A stretch of 64,000 bases of DNA from positions 62,001-126,000 of the forward strand of contig NZ_JPST01000012.1 in assembly GCF_000763315.1 (NCBI RefSeq), in the 5' to 3' direction. Each line of letters opens with the position of its first letter. Position 1 is the stretch's first letter. A program made the position numbers and the translations under genes. Source of the DNA: Thermoactinomyces daqus (GTDB lineage: Bacteria > Bacillota > Bacilli > Thermoactinomycetales > Thermoactinomycetaceae). This document shows, piece after piece, positions 1 to 10,434 of the stretch. The notes under the pieces are model-generated. The model did not search any database, was not told the origin of the DNA, and worked only from the letters and a program-made list of their open reading frames with translations.

Positions 1-2
1 AA

Positions 3-974
3 CTTCGCAGCCGCCTGGTTCCGTTGGTCGAGCAGGTCACATCGCTCCCGCCCACTGACCGTTCCTGTTTGACCAAGTTTTATCCGAAGGAACAGCAACT
101 CGCCTTTGGAAAAAAGGTGATCGAAAAGCTCGGTTTTGATTTCAAGCGCGGTCGGCAGGATTTGTCCCCTCATCCCTTCATGATCCGTTTTGCCGATGGG
201 GATGTGCGGATCACCACCCGGGTGAATGAACATGATTTGAGTGAGGCGCTGTTCAGCACCATTCACGAAACGGGCCATGCATTGTATGAACTGGGAATCA
301 GTTCATGTTATGAAGGAACCCCGCTGCATACGGGAACGTCATCCGGTGTGCATGAAAGTCAGTCCCGCCTGTGGGAAAATATCGTCGGTCGCAGCCGTAC
401 CTTCTGGACTTATTTTTATCCCCGGCTGCAAGCGGAGTTTAAGGAACAGCTGGCCGGAGTGTCGCTGGATGAGTTTTACCGGGCAATTAACCATGTGAAG
501 CGCTCCCTGATCCGGACGGAGGCCGATGAGCTAACCTACAACCTGCATGTGATCATCCGGTTTGACCTGGAGTTGGCCCTGCTGGAAGGCAGCTTGAGCG
601 TCAAGGACCTCCCTGAAGCATGGCGGAGCCGTTATCAGTCCGATCTCGGGGTGGCTCCACAGAGCGATCAAAATGGCGTGCTGCAGGACATCCATTGGTA
701 TGCCGACTTTATCGGCGGCATGTTTCAGGGGTATACGCTCGGCAATATTTTGAGTGCCCAATTTTATCAGGCAGCCCTCAAAGCGCATCCCACGATCCCG
801 GAAGAGATGGAGAGGGGAGAGTTTTCAACGTTGCGGGGGTGGCTGACTGAAAACATTTACCAATACGGCAGCAAATATACTGCAGCTGAAATTGTGAAAA
901 AAGCGACGGGAACTGATTTGACGATTGAGCCGTATCTGGACTACCTGACTCAGAAATATACGGCATTAAATTGA
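3..974 (+). CDS. Carboxypeptidase Taq (M32 family), 5'-truncated
   Basis: C-terminal ~323 residues of a zinc metallocarboxypeptidase that removes C-terminal amino acids from peptides in the cytoplasm. The frame is open to the window edge, so the true start lies upstream; family members are about 500 residues. The HEXXH zinc site is visible as HETGH (nt 264-278), followed about 27 residues later by the HES(Q)SR segment carrying the third ligand glutamate, as in thermophilic carboxypeptidase Taq. The TTG at 24 is inside the domain and is not a start. A rho-independent terminator follows. Family assignment is firm; the physiological substrate is not visible. Confidence 0.92.
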   Translation, partial: LRSRLVPLVEQVTSLPPTDRSCLTKFYPKEQQLAFGKKVIEKLGFDFKRGRQDLSPHPFMIRFADGDVRITTRVNEHDLSEALFSTIHETGHALYELGISSCYEGTPLHTGTSSGVHESQSRLWENIVGRSRTFWTYFYPRLQAEFKEQLAGVSLDEFYRAINHVKRSLIRTEADELTYNLHVIIRFDLELALLEGSLSVKDLPEAWRSRYQSDLGVAPQSDQNGVLQDIHWYADFIGGMFQGYTLGNILSAQFYQAALKAHPTIPEEMERGEFSTLRGWLTENIYQYGSKYTAAEIVKKATGTDLTIEPYLDYLTQKYTALN

Positions 975-1029
975 GCGGCGGGAAAATTCGCTGTTTTTTC
1001 CATCAAAGAGTATACGACACTTTAGCAGT

Positions 1030-1070
1030 AAAAAAAGGTTTTCCTCTTCGGCAGGGGAAAGCCTTTTTTT
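1030..1070 (+). terminator. Rho-independent terminator of the M32 peptidase gene
   Basis: AAAGG-TTTTCC arm and GGGGAAAGCC arm around a short cggca-type loop, followed by seven T. It lies 55 nt after the stop codon. Confidence 0.8.
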
Positions 1071-1246
1071 ATTTGCGAAGATCCGAAAGACAGGCAATGG
1101 TGCTTTGCTATATTTTTGCAGCGATTCCTGTTAAATGGATAACATAAAAAATTTATAAAATGGATTTATGTTTTTAAAATAGACATATTTTTTATACGCT
1201 AAATTCTCATCTCTCTTACGAATCTATTATTGCGGAGGTGATTTTC

Positions 1247-1804
1247 ATGTTAAAAAAATATGTTTCAGGTTTAGCTGCTGGTTTTTTGGTTTTGGGAGTT
1301 CCTGCCATGGCTTTGGCATGCAACTGGGGCGCAAAGGCGGAAGGTGATTGCAATCAGATTTCTTTGAGCGTAGCAGTTGAGCGGGGAAAATCGGAAGCAG
1401 CCGGTACCTATGACTTGTATTGGTCGAAAGAGGGAAACCCGAAAAAAGGGGAGATTATCGAACATGGTGAGATCCCCGCTTTGAAAAAAGGGGAAACCCA
1501 TCAAGTTGTTTACGATCTTGATAAAAACAAAAATGGTCATGAAGGGAACTACGCTTTTTACCTGAAAGAGCCAAATGGTTCCATTTGGAGCAATCCGGTT
1601 AAGGTTACCGGATGCAGCCAATCCGAGCAACCGGCTCAGCCGGAACAACCGAATAAACCGGAGCAACCGGCTCAGCCAGAGCAACCGGCCAAGGGCGGAC
1701 AACTGCCAAAAACGGCTACTAGCTATCCGCTTGCTATTGCCTGGAGCGGTGCATTGTTGGCAACCGGCCTGGGAATCCTCGTTTTCCGCAAACGCCATGC
1801 ATAG
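1247..1804 (+). CDS. Secreted cell-wall-anchored protein with LPKTA sorting signal
   Basis: 185-residue surface protein. The ATG at 1247 is chosen over the upstream GTG (1238) because GGAGGTG (1234-1240) is then 8 nt away. Residues 1-25 form a signal peptide (KK then a hydrophobic stretch ending ALA). The mature part of about 100 residues has two flanking cysteines and a beta-rich look, then a Pro/Gln/Glu-rich wall spacer of repeated QPEQP-type units, then LPKTA, a hydrophobic helix and a charged tail RKRHA. LPXTA rather than LPXTG is the type of signal used by class D sortases (LPNTA) in Bacillus, so a dedicated sortase elsewhere is inferred. The ligand is unknown. Confidence 0.82.
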   Translation: MLKKYVSGLAAGFLVLGVPAMALACNWGAKAEGDCNQISLSVAVERGKSEAAGTYDLYWSKEGNPKKGEIIEHGEIPALKKGETHQVVYDLDKNKNGHEGNYAFYLKEPNGSIWSNPVKVTGCSQSEQPAQPEQPNKPEQPAQPEQPAKGGQLPKTATSYPLAIAWSGALLATGLGILVFRKRHA

Positions 1805-1832
1805 GTGATTTTTTTCGGCGAAAGTGATTCAA

Positions 1833-1899
1833 CGGGTGGGGTGTCTCCCTGATCTCTCGATGTTCTCATTGGGAGGCGGGGAGGCACCTCACCCGATTT
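1833..1899 (+). terminator. Long imperfect stem-loop after the LPKTA gene
   Basis: CGGGTGGGGTGTCTCCC (1833-1849) pairs with GGGAGGCACCTCACCCG (1879-1895), allowing two G-U pairs, and is followed by ATTTTG. The loop is about 29 nt. It is probably the transcript end of the surface-protein gene, although the U tract is short. Confidence 0.5.
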
Positions 1900-2334
1900 T
1901 GTTGTGCTTGGAAAGCAAGGATGTTGCCTCGATTTCGGAATGGTCCGCCCTGTCCGGATGAACCAATTCCCAACACCTCGTGATCCCGTTTTCCATTTAA
2001 TCTGATCAGCAAGGGAACGGATGAGCATATAACCTTTGCTGATTTTTTTAATCCAGTCTTCCGTAAGCGAAAAATTGTACTGTTTTGTTTGTGGTTAATC
2101 AATTTGTAAGATAAACTATTTATTATAGAAACTAAATTTTCTGTCCGAATCCAGATCAGTCGGGGAACCGGATACCGGATTGGAACGGAGTATTCGATGC
2201 CAAGTCACTGCCGCTTTCATGGGAGATGTCCGGCACCGTGGTTACAAAGTTTCCTTTCGATTGGCATGATAATCAGGCTGACCGTACACAGCCAGACCGT
2301 TTATTATCTTCCGGACAGTAGAAAGGATTTTCAA
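1900..2334. other. Intergenic region without a supported gene
   Basis: AT-rich around 2090-2150, probably holding the promoter of the next gene, but I cannot assign a good -35/-10 pair. Short open frames on both strands lack ribosome sites and family resemblance. Part of the sequence upstream of 2335 is open in the next gene's frame, but the Shine-Dalgarno supports the start at 2335. Confidence 0.5.
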
Positions 2335-2973
2335 ATGAATAGAAATGAAAAGTTAAAGATGATCGTCTTGACTCTGTTTGTTGATGTCGCTTTGCCTTCC
2401 GTGGTTTATTTTATTCTGCGACAATTTGGCATGTCCGATGTGCTGGCATTAGCCTTCGGCAGCGGGGTTTCCGTTATCCGGATTATTCTCGAATTTGTGC
2501 GCAACCGGAAAATAGATGCTCTGGCTTTCTTGATGTTTCTCTTTTTCCTGGTCGGAATTGCCACTTCGTTTTTTACGGGCAATGCGCGGTTCATGATTGC
2601 GAAGGACTCTCTCTTTACAGGGATTTTCGCCTTGGTGATGATCGGATCTGCATTTGTCGGCCGGCGTCCGTTGATTTTTTATTTGGGACGTCAATTTGCC
2701 GGCAGTGAAAGCTTTGAGCAGAAGTGGAATGAGTTGGAGCGGTTTCGCCATAACCTGCGGGTGATGACAGTGGTGTGGGGAATCGGGTACCTCATCGAAG
2801 CGATCGTACGAGTCATAGTTGTGTTCACGCTGTCCATAAGTATGTCGGTATTGGTTTCTCCGTTGCTGTTGGCCTTCACCACACTGGTGCTGATCGTTTG
2901 GACCCGCCTCTTTGTGCGGCATTCCCGTTCCAAGGGAAAGAAAACCCATGACACGAAAGAGGAGCTGTCGTGA
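2335..2973 (+). CDS. VC0807-family integral membrane protein
   Basis: 212 residues with about six hydrophobic segments, spread between residues 10 and 200. It carries the family-like pattern of a first helix with DVALPSVVYFILR, an RNRKID loop, a segment ITS/TGNARFMIAKDSLFTG, and GRRPLIFYLGRQF. This resembles VC0807 / septation-protein-A-like membrane proteins of unknown function. The start is ATG 2335, preceded by GAAAGGA (2321-2327). The longer open frame upstream (from 2197) has no ribosome site and a non-membrane, low-quality N-terminus. It stands alone between the surface protein and hom; the role is unknown. Confidence 0.75.
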   Translation: MNRNEKLKMIVLTLFVDVALPSVVYFILRQFGMSDVLALAFGSGVSVIRIILEFVRNRKIDALAFLMFLFFLVGIATSFFTGNARFMIAKDSLFTGIFALVMIGSAFVGRRPLIFYLGRQFAGSESFEQKWNELERFRHNLRVMTVVWGIGYLIEAIVRVIVVFTLSISMSVLVSPLLLAFTTLVLIVWTRLFVRHSRSKGKKTHDTKEELS

Positions 2974-3115
2974 AAAAGATGGCGCTCATCCCGGGGCAGG
3001 ACGCGGGATCGGTTCAGATGCCGTCCGAATTGCCAGGGGAATGGGATGGGCATGTTATGAGACGGTTTCTTCTGTCTGAATTATTTGAAACCGGTAAAAT
3101 TGGTGGAAAAAAGTG

Positions 3116-3144
3116 TTGAAATCCTCTGTCCGGTTCGCTATACT
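3116..3144 (+). promoter_or_regulatory. Sigma-A-type promoter of hom
   Basis: TTGAAA (3116-3121), 17-nt spacer, TATACT (3139-3144). Predicted transcription start near 3151, about 40 nt before the hom ATG. No T-box or riboswitch fits in such a short leader. Confidence 0.75.
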
Positions 3145-3189
3145 GTCTCCAACAAAGAAACAAATGTATTTGTGGAAAGGACAGAAGAG

Positions 3190-4563
3190 ATGAGGAATGA
3201 GAGAGAAGAGAGAAAAGTAAAAGTCGGTTTGTTGGGGTTGGGCACTGTCGGAACGGGTGTGGCGCGGATTATTGCCGGCCATCAGGAAGAACTTCGCAAC
3301 CAGACAAGCTCACAAATCGAAATCGCGAAGGTATTGGTGCGGGAACCGGAGAAAAAGCGACAGATCGAATTGGACAGAAATCTGATCACCACCAGGGCGG
3401 ATGACTTGTTGATGGATCCGGAAATCGACGTCATTGTCGAGGTGATGGGAGGAATCCATCCGACCAAGCAATACCTGCTCAAAGCCCTGGAGCAGGGGAA
3501 ACATGTGGTGACTGCCAATAAGGATTTGATGGCGCTTCATGGGGCGGAGATCTTGCACAAGGCGAGGGAAATGAATTGCGATGTTTATTATGAAGCAAGT
3601 GTAGCCGGGGGCATCCCGATTTTGCGCGCGCTGATGGACAGCTTCTCTTCAGATCGCGTCACCCGCATCATGGGAATTGTAAACGGAACGACCAATTACA
3701 TCCTTTCAAAGATGAGCCGCGAAGGAGCCGGTTATGAAGAAGTTTTGAAGGAAGCGCAAGCTTTGGGGTATGCGGAGGCGGACCCTTCCTCCGATGTCGG
3801 GGGACTTGATGCCGCGCGTAAAATGGTTATCTTGTCGACCCTGGGTTTTCATTCCCCGGTCAGTCTGGAAGATGTTGATGTGCAAGGGATTGAGTCGGTC
3901 AGCCGGGAAGATATCGCCTATGCGAAAAAAATGGGCTATGAGATGAAGCTTTTGGGTGTGGCCGCCCATGATCAGGATGGAATCGAGATTTGTGTACAGC
4001 CGGCTCTCGTCGCCCGCTCCCATCCCCTCGCATCTGTGCATGGTGTGTTCAATGCTGTCTATGTATACGGGGAAGCGGTGGGGGAGACCATGTTTTACGG
4101 ACCAGGGGCGGGTGAGCTGCCCACAGCCACTTCCGTCGTCTCGGATCTGGTCTCGGTCGTGAAAAATATGAATCTGGGTGTAAACGGGCGAAGCGTCGTC
4201 AAACCCTATCGGGAGAAAAAGCTGAAAGGGGATGCACAGAAGCGCTTTAAAACCTTTTTGCGCCTGATTGCGGCCGATGAATGCGGCGTGTTGGCGCAAA
4301 TCACCCGGCTGATGTCCGATTACAACATCTCGCTGGAGCAGGTGCTGCAACAGCCGAGAACCAATCAGAAAGAAGCGGAAATCGTCCTAGTTACCCATCA
4401 TGTGAGCAAACAGGATTTGGATCAGGTGCTCGCCCGTTTGAAAGAAATGGACGTGATTCGAACCGTCAAAAGCTGTTATCGCGTGGAAGACGGGGAGATG
4501 CCTCAGGCAAAACCGGATCGGAAGGAAGAGGGAAACGAGCTGATCATGGCTGTCAACGGGTAA
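3190..4563 (+). CDS. hom: Homoserine dehydrogenase with C-terminal ACT domain
   Basis: 457 residues. Reduces aspartate semialdehyde to homoserine with NAD(P)H, the branch point to threonine and methionine, in the cytoplasm. The Rossmann motif GLGTVGTG lies near residue 15. The catalytic region has the family signature with NGTTNYILSKM and EAQALGYAEADPSSDVGGLDA-type elements (substrate-binding Glu/Asp, catalytic Lys). Residues ~350-430 are an ACT regulatory domain, implying feedback control by threonine. The start ATG 3190 has GGAAAGGA upstream; the frame is open further upstream but through the promoter. Monocistronic here: thrC and thrB do not follow, a terminator does. Confidence 0.95.
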   Translation: MRNEREERKVKVGLLGLGTVGTGVARIIAGHQEELRNQTSSQIEIAKVLVREPEKKRQIELDRNLITTRADDLLMDPEIDVIVEVMGGIHPTKQYLLKALEQGKHVVTANKDLMALHGAEILHKAREMNCDVYYEASVAGGIPILRALMDSFSSDRVTRIMGIVNGTTNYILSKMSREGAGYEEVLKEAQALGYAEADPSSDVGGLDAARKMVILSTLGFHSPVSLEDVDVQGIESVSREDIAYAKKMGYEMKLLGVAAHDQDGIEICVQPALVARSHPLASVHGVFNAVYVYGEAVGETMFYGPGAGELPTATSVVSDLVSVVKNMNLGVNGRSVVKPYREKKLKGDAQKRFKTFLRLIAADECGVLAQITRLMSDYNISLEQVLQQPRTNQKEAEIVLVTHHVSKQDLDQVLARLKEMDVIRTVKSCYRVEDGEMPQAKPDRKEEGNELIMAVNG

Positions 4564-4570
4564 AAGTACA

Positions 4571-4610
4571 TGGCCTTTTTCCTCAATTTGAGGGAAAAGG
4601 CCATTTTTTA
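4571..4610 (+). terminator. Terminator of hom
   Basis: TGGCCTTTTTCCTC / GAGGGAAAAGGCCA stem with a short AATTT loop, then a T7 run. It starts 8 nt after the hom stop. Confidence 0.85.
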
Positions 4611-4716
4611 ATAGGCAATATTCTGATGCAGGTGATAAAAGGGATCTCCAAGTTGCGTTTAATCCATTTTGTTTGCATTCTCCCCGGGTTACCGGGGGAT
4701 GTTTCGATGATTTAGT

Positions 4717-4836
4717 TTAGAAGCCGAATCCTCCACCAACAAAGACAAAGATGGTTGCGATGACAAGGAGGAAGATTAACAGCCTTCTCCAGCCGAAACC
4801 AAAACCGCCACAACTACCGAAACAACTGAAGCCCAT
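4717..4836 (-). CDS. YjcZ-like small glycine/cysteine-rich membrane protein
   Basis: 39-residue protein on the minus strand: Gly/Phe/Cys-rich N-terminus (MGFSCFGSCGGFGFG), two arginines, one hydrophobic helix (about residues 18-33) and a GGGFGF end. This composition and size match the YjcZ family of sporulation-associated small membrane proteins in Bacillus. The ribosome site is strong: GGAGGTGA sits 4-11 nt before the ATG (4841-4848). The gene lies alone between the hom terminator and the divergent biotin operon. Expression during sporulation is an inference from the family. The longer plus-strand frame over the same bases has no ribosome site. Confidence 0.7.
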   Translation of the reverse strand: MGFSCFGSCGGFGFGWRRLLIFLLVIATIFVFVGGGFGF

Positions 4837-4984
4837 TTTTTCACCTCCCGCTCAAGGTTCTCTATATCCTATTGACTCAGGGATAAAAAGGTATGTGCAT
4901 TCTCCTATTTCCGGTCAAAGATGGGCTGTGGTTGTTTCATTTCATCAGGGTAAATCCGGGTATTCTGCCGGATGGCCGGTATGT

Positions 4985-5025
4985 TATACTTTGATTGTAA
5001 ACCTTAAAAAAATATAGGTTTACAA
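4985..5025 (+). promoter_or_regulatory. BirA-type biotin operator overlapping the bio promoter
   Basis: Perfect inverted repeat TTGTAAACCT (4995-5004) and AGGTTTACAA (5016-5025), separated by 11 AT-rich nt. A -10 hexamer TATACT (4985-4990) lies just upstream, so the operator covers the expected transcription start. This matches Gram-positive BirA operators (TTGTNAAC...GTTNACAA) and predicts repression by biotinoyl-AMP-loaded BirA. A clear -35 is not seen. Confidence 0.85.
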
Positions 5026-5046
5026 ATAAGGAGGGAGGGGTTTTGC

Positions 5047-7109
<2,063 letters not shown>

Positions 7110-7114
7110 GCAGT

Positions 7115-8101
7115 ATGGGGAAATCGCGATGGGAAACTCTGGCTGATCGGGCGCTCGCCGGAGAACGGTTGTCAATGGAAGAGGGATTGTCTGTGCTGGA
7201 TGCGCCCGATGACGAGCTGTTGCCGCTTTTGCAGGCGGCGTTTCGGGTGCGGAAAGCTTATTTTGGCAAGAAAGTAAAGCTGAATATGATCATCAATGCG
7301 AAAAGCGGTTTGTGTCCCGAGGACTGCGGCTATTGCTCCCAATCAATTGTTTCGCAGGCGCCGGTCGAGAAATATACGCTGCTCAAAAAAGATGTCCTGG
7401 TCGCCGGGGCCAGAGAGGCACTGAGCCGCAAGGCCGGAACCTATTGTATCGTGGCCAGCGGTCGCGGACCGACGGAGAAGGAACTGGATGAAGTGGTTGA
7501 AGCAGTCAAGGTGATTAAAGAGGAGTTAAACATGAAAATCTGCGCCTGCCTGGGAATTTTGACGGAAAGCCAGGCCAAACGGTTAAAGGAAGCAGGGGTT
7601 GACCGTTACAATCACAATTTGAACACGAGCAGGGAACATTACGGGCGGATCACGACCACTCATACATACGATGACCGTGTGCAAACGGTGGAAGCGGCCA
7701 AAAAAGCGGGTCTGTCCCCTTGTTCAGGGTGTATCATCGGTATGGGAGAGACGCGTGAACAAGTGGTGGAGATGGCTTATGAGCTGCGCAATTTGGATGC
7801 TGATTCCATCCCCGTCAATTTTCTCAATGCGATTCCCGGAACCCCGCTGGAGGGTTTGAAAGAATTGAACCCGCGCTACTGTTTGAAAGTGCTTGCCCTG
7901 TTCCGGTTTGTCTGTCCGACGAAGGAGATTCGCGTCTCAGGGGGGAGAGAAGTGAATTTGCGCCAATTGCAGCCTCTGGCCTTATACCCGGCCAACTCCA
8001 TTTTTGTGGGGGATTATCTGACGACGGAAGGACAGGCGTCTTCATTGGATCATCAAATGATACGCGATCTCGGTTTTGAGATTGAAGTGGAGACGGCATG
8101 A
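7115..8101 (+). CDS. bioB: Biotin synthase (radical SAM)
   Basis: 328 residues. Inserts sulfur into dethiobiotin to make biotin. The radical-SAM cluster motif CPEDCGYC gives cysteines 67, 71 and 74. Downstream RYNHNLNTS, CSGCIIGMGE and PVNFLNAIPGTPLE are typical of BioB and bring the second-cluster ligands. The start ATG 7115 has AGGAGG (7100-7105); an earlier in-frame ATG (7079) lies within bioD without a good site. Ends in an ATGA overlap with bioF. Confidence 0.96.
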   Translation: MGKSRWETLADRALAGERLSMEEGLSVLDAPDDELLPLLQAAFRVRKAYFGKKVKLNMIINAKSGLCPEDCGYCSQSIVSQAPVEKYTLLKKDVLVAGAREALSRKAGTYCIVASGRGPTEKELDEVVEAVKVIKEELNMKICACLGILTESQAKRLKEAGVDRYNHNLNTSREHYGRITTTHTYDDRVQTVEAAKKAGLSPCSGCIIGMGETREQVVEMAYELRNLDADSIPVNFLNAIPGTPLEGLKELNPRYCLKVLALFRFVCPTKEIRVSGGREVNLRQLQPLALYPANSIFVGDYLTTEGQASSLDHQMIRDLGFEIEVETA

Positions 8102-9270
8102 GTTCACTCTGGAACCGTACGATCCGGGAAGAATTGCAGGCCCTTTCCGCAGATCACCTGAACCGGCATTTGATTCCGACAGCGGATGCGCACCGCCCCG
8201 TTTTGCACAGAAAAGGGAAGAGGCTGGTCAATTTTTCCTCCAACAACTACCTTGGTCTGGCCGGGCATCCCCGCATGATTCAGGCGATGCGTGAAGCGGC
8301 GGAAAAAGGAAGCGGTGCCGGTTCCTCGCGTCTGATTATCGGGCATAGCGAGGAGGCGGAGGCGCTGGAACAGGAATTGGCTGCTTTTAAAGGAACAGAG
8401 TCCGCTGTCCTGTTTCCCAATGGTTATATGGCCAATGCAGGATTGCTCTCCTCCTTTCTCAAGCCGTCGGATGCCGTTTTCAGCGATCAGTGGAATCATG
8501 CCAGCATTGTGGATGGCATCCGCATGAGCAAAGCACGAAAATACATTTACCGGCATCTGGATCCGGATTATCTGGAGAGTCTGCTGAAAACGGCGGATCA
8601 GCAGGGAGCCGGACGGAAACTAATTGTGACGGATACTGTTTTCAGCATGGATGGCGATGTCGCCCCGCTGAGAGATCTGGTGGAGCTGAAAAAACGTTAT
8701 GATGCCGCCCTGGTGGTGGATGATGCGCATGGCGGGGGCGTGTTCGGAGACGAGGGAAAAGGGATGGCGCATGAATTGGGGGTTGACCGGGAAATTGATC
8801 TTTACATGGGCACCTTCAGCAAAGCTTTTGGCGTATACGGGGCGTATGTGGCGGGGAAGCGCGACTGGATTCGCTATCTGATCAATAAATGTCGTCCCTT
8901 CATCTATACCACCGCCTTGCCACCGGTCATTATTGCGGGCATTCGTGCTTCATTGAGATTGGTGCGTGATGCAGACCGGTTGCGCCGGGAATTGCGGCAA
9001 AAAAGCGGCTGGTTTCGCCGGCAGCTGACCGGTTTGGGGCTCGATGTGGCTGGTTCGGCCACGCAGATCATTCCCGTTGTGGTCGGGGAAAATGAACAGG
9101 CGCTTCTTTTCAGTCACCGGCTTCAGGAGCAGGGAGTCCTGTCTGTCGCGATTCGCCCGCCCACTGTTCCTGCCGGAACCGCCCGCCTGCGTTTCTCCCT
9201 GATGGCCAACCATCGGGAGGAAGATTTAAGACAGGCGATCGAGGCAATCAAGTTGTGTTGTTTTGCCTGA
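8098..9270 (+). CDS. bioF: 8-amino-7-oxononanoate synthase
   Basis: 390 residues. PLP enzyme condensing pimeloyl-ACP or pimeloyl-CoA with alanine, the first biotin ring-forming step. Signatures: NFSSNNYLGLAGHP, GAGSSRLIIG, VDDAHGGGVFG, and TFSKAFG with PLP-lysine K242. Translationally coupled to bioB through an ATGA overlap. Last gene of the biotin operon here. No pimelate-forming bioW or bioI and no bioH-type esterase adjoin it, so the pimeloyl source must use genes elsewhere, plus the bioC-like gene 1.2 kb downstream. Confidence 0.95.
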   Translation: MSSLWNRTIREELQALSADHLNRHLIPTADAHRPVLHRKGKRLVNFSSNNYLGLAGHPRMIQAMREAAEKGSGAGSSRLIIGHSEEAEALEQELAAFKGTESAVLFPNGYMANAGLLSSFLKPSDAVFSDQWNHASIVDGIRMSKARKYIYRHLDPDYLESLLKTADQQGAGRKLIVTDTVFSMDGDVAPLRDLVELKKRYDAALVVDDAHGGGVFGDEGKGMAHELGVDREIDLYMGTFSKAFGVYGAYVAGKRDWIRYLINKCRPFIYTTALPPVIIAGIRASLRLVRDADRLRRELRQKSGWFRRQLTGLGLDVAGSATQIIPVVVGENEQALLFSHRLQEQGVLSVAIRPPTVPAGTARLRFSLMANHREEDLRQAIEAIKLCCFA

Positions 9271-9469
9271 TCGGACAAACTCAATCGTCCGGTGAGATTC
9301 GGAATTTTGGAATATCCCCTGAAAACAAAAAACGAAACGCTTGCGAGAGAGGGAAGTATGTTTGCGGATCTGGAATGAAATCAGTTATTTGAAACGGGAT
9401 TCTGTGATACGATATATGGGCTATCAATTTTCCAACTGATTAATTCCAGCGACTGAAAGGATGAGCCTC

Positions 9470-10177
9470 GTGATCAAAAATTTTCTGGCTTCCCTTGGCT
9501 TTGGAGCGGCCCAGGTCGATCTGGTGCTGGACCGGGAGAACTTGACGATGGGAGAACCGGTGACGGGAAAGATCGTCCTCAAGGGGGGTGAAGTAAAACA
9601 AGTCATGGAAGGGCTGAGGGTGCATTTTTGCCTTGCATCTGCCTATCCGAGCGGAGGACAGCGGGTTGATGTCAATGAAGTGGTGGCAAAGATCACCGTA
9701 TTTGAAGAAGATGTGGTGATCAAGCCGGAGGAATTAAGAGAATACCCCTTTGAATTTGTCTGTCCCCGCCACCTCCCCGTTTCTTCCGTGAATACGCGCT
9801 TTTTCTTCCAAACGGATCTGGAAATCAAAAGCGGTGTCGATGCTGAAGATCGCGATATAGTCGATGTCTATGCTTCGGGGCTTCAGGGCCATTTCCTTGA
9901 TGGATTTGCCCGTCTGGGATTTAAACATCATAATGAGGCTTATACGGGAAAGGAAAAGGACGGTTTCCAAATCATTCACTTCCGGCCCACTTCCTGGCTT
10001 TCCGGTGAGATCGAAACTCTGGGGATCAAGTACCAGCCGGCCGCTGTTGACCATTGGATCAGCGGTACATATGAATTAAAGGGCAAAGAAGGCAGATTTC
10101 ATTTCTCCGCCGAGGAATTGGCCACGCTGGAACACGCCGCCGAAACGTTGCGCCAGTTTTTCCAGCGCAAACTATAA
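9470..10177 (+). CDS. spo0M: Sporulation-control protein Spo0M
   Basis: 235 residues, arrestin-like beta-sandwich family; Spo0M affects sporulation onset and cell-division phenotypes in Bacillus. N-terminal FLASLGFGAAQVDLVLD matches the family start. The GTG at 9470 is preferred because GAAAGGAT is about 7 nt upstream; the ATG at 9461 would sit directly on the ribosome site. A possible promoter TTGAAA (9389-9394) with a weak AT-rich -10 near 9411-9417 lies upstream. It interrupts the biotin genes and is probably transcribed separately. Confidence 0.88.
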   Translation: MIKNFLASLGFGAAQVDLVLDRENLTMGEPVTGKIVLKGGEVKQVMEGLRVHFCLASAYPSGGQRVDVNEVVAKITVFEEDVVIKPEELREYPFEFVCPRHLPVSSVNTRFFFQTDLEIKSGVDAEDRDIVDVYASGLQGHFLDGFARLGFKHHNEAYTGKEKDGFQIIHFRPTSWLSGEIETLGIKYQPAAVDHWISGTYELKGKEGRFHFSAEELATLEHAAETLRQFFQRKL

Positions 10178-10434
10178 AGCATTTTCGGGATAAAAAAGAT
10201 TTTTTGTGCAAAAGGTGCATTGCTGGTCAGGCCGTGGTGCCCCACGCATGATCTTCCCCGTTTTGAATGGCGGTCAGCGGGGCGCCACGACCCTCTGATT
10301 TCACTTCGCTTTCATTTTCAGCTTGTACCCGCAAATCATGATCATTTTTATTGAACCAGGGCAGGAGTTTGATTACTGATTGGAGAAAAAAAGGCCGTGA
10401 TAAAATAAGTACGTGATATGGAGGGCGAAAGGGC

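Noticed and set aside
1866-2102. 78-codon minus-strand frame in the 1.9-2.1 kb gap
   Set aside because: No Shine-Dalgarno sequence or family similarity.
4751-5017. 88-codon plus-strand frame over the YjcZ-like gene and BirA site
   Set aside because: No ribosome site, and it would run into the bio operator; the minus-strand gene fits better.
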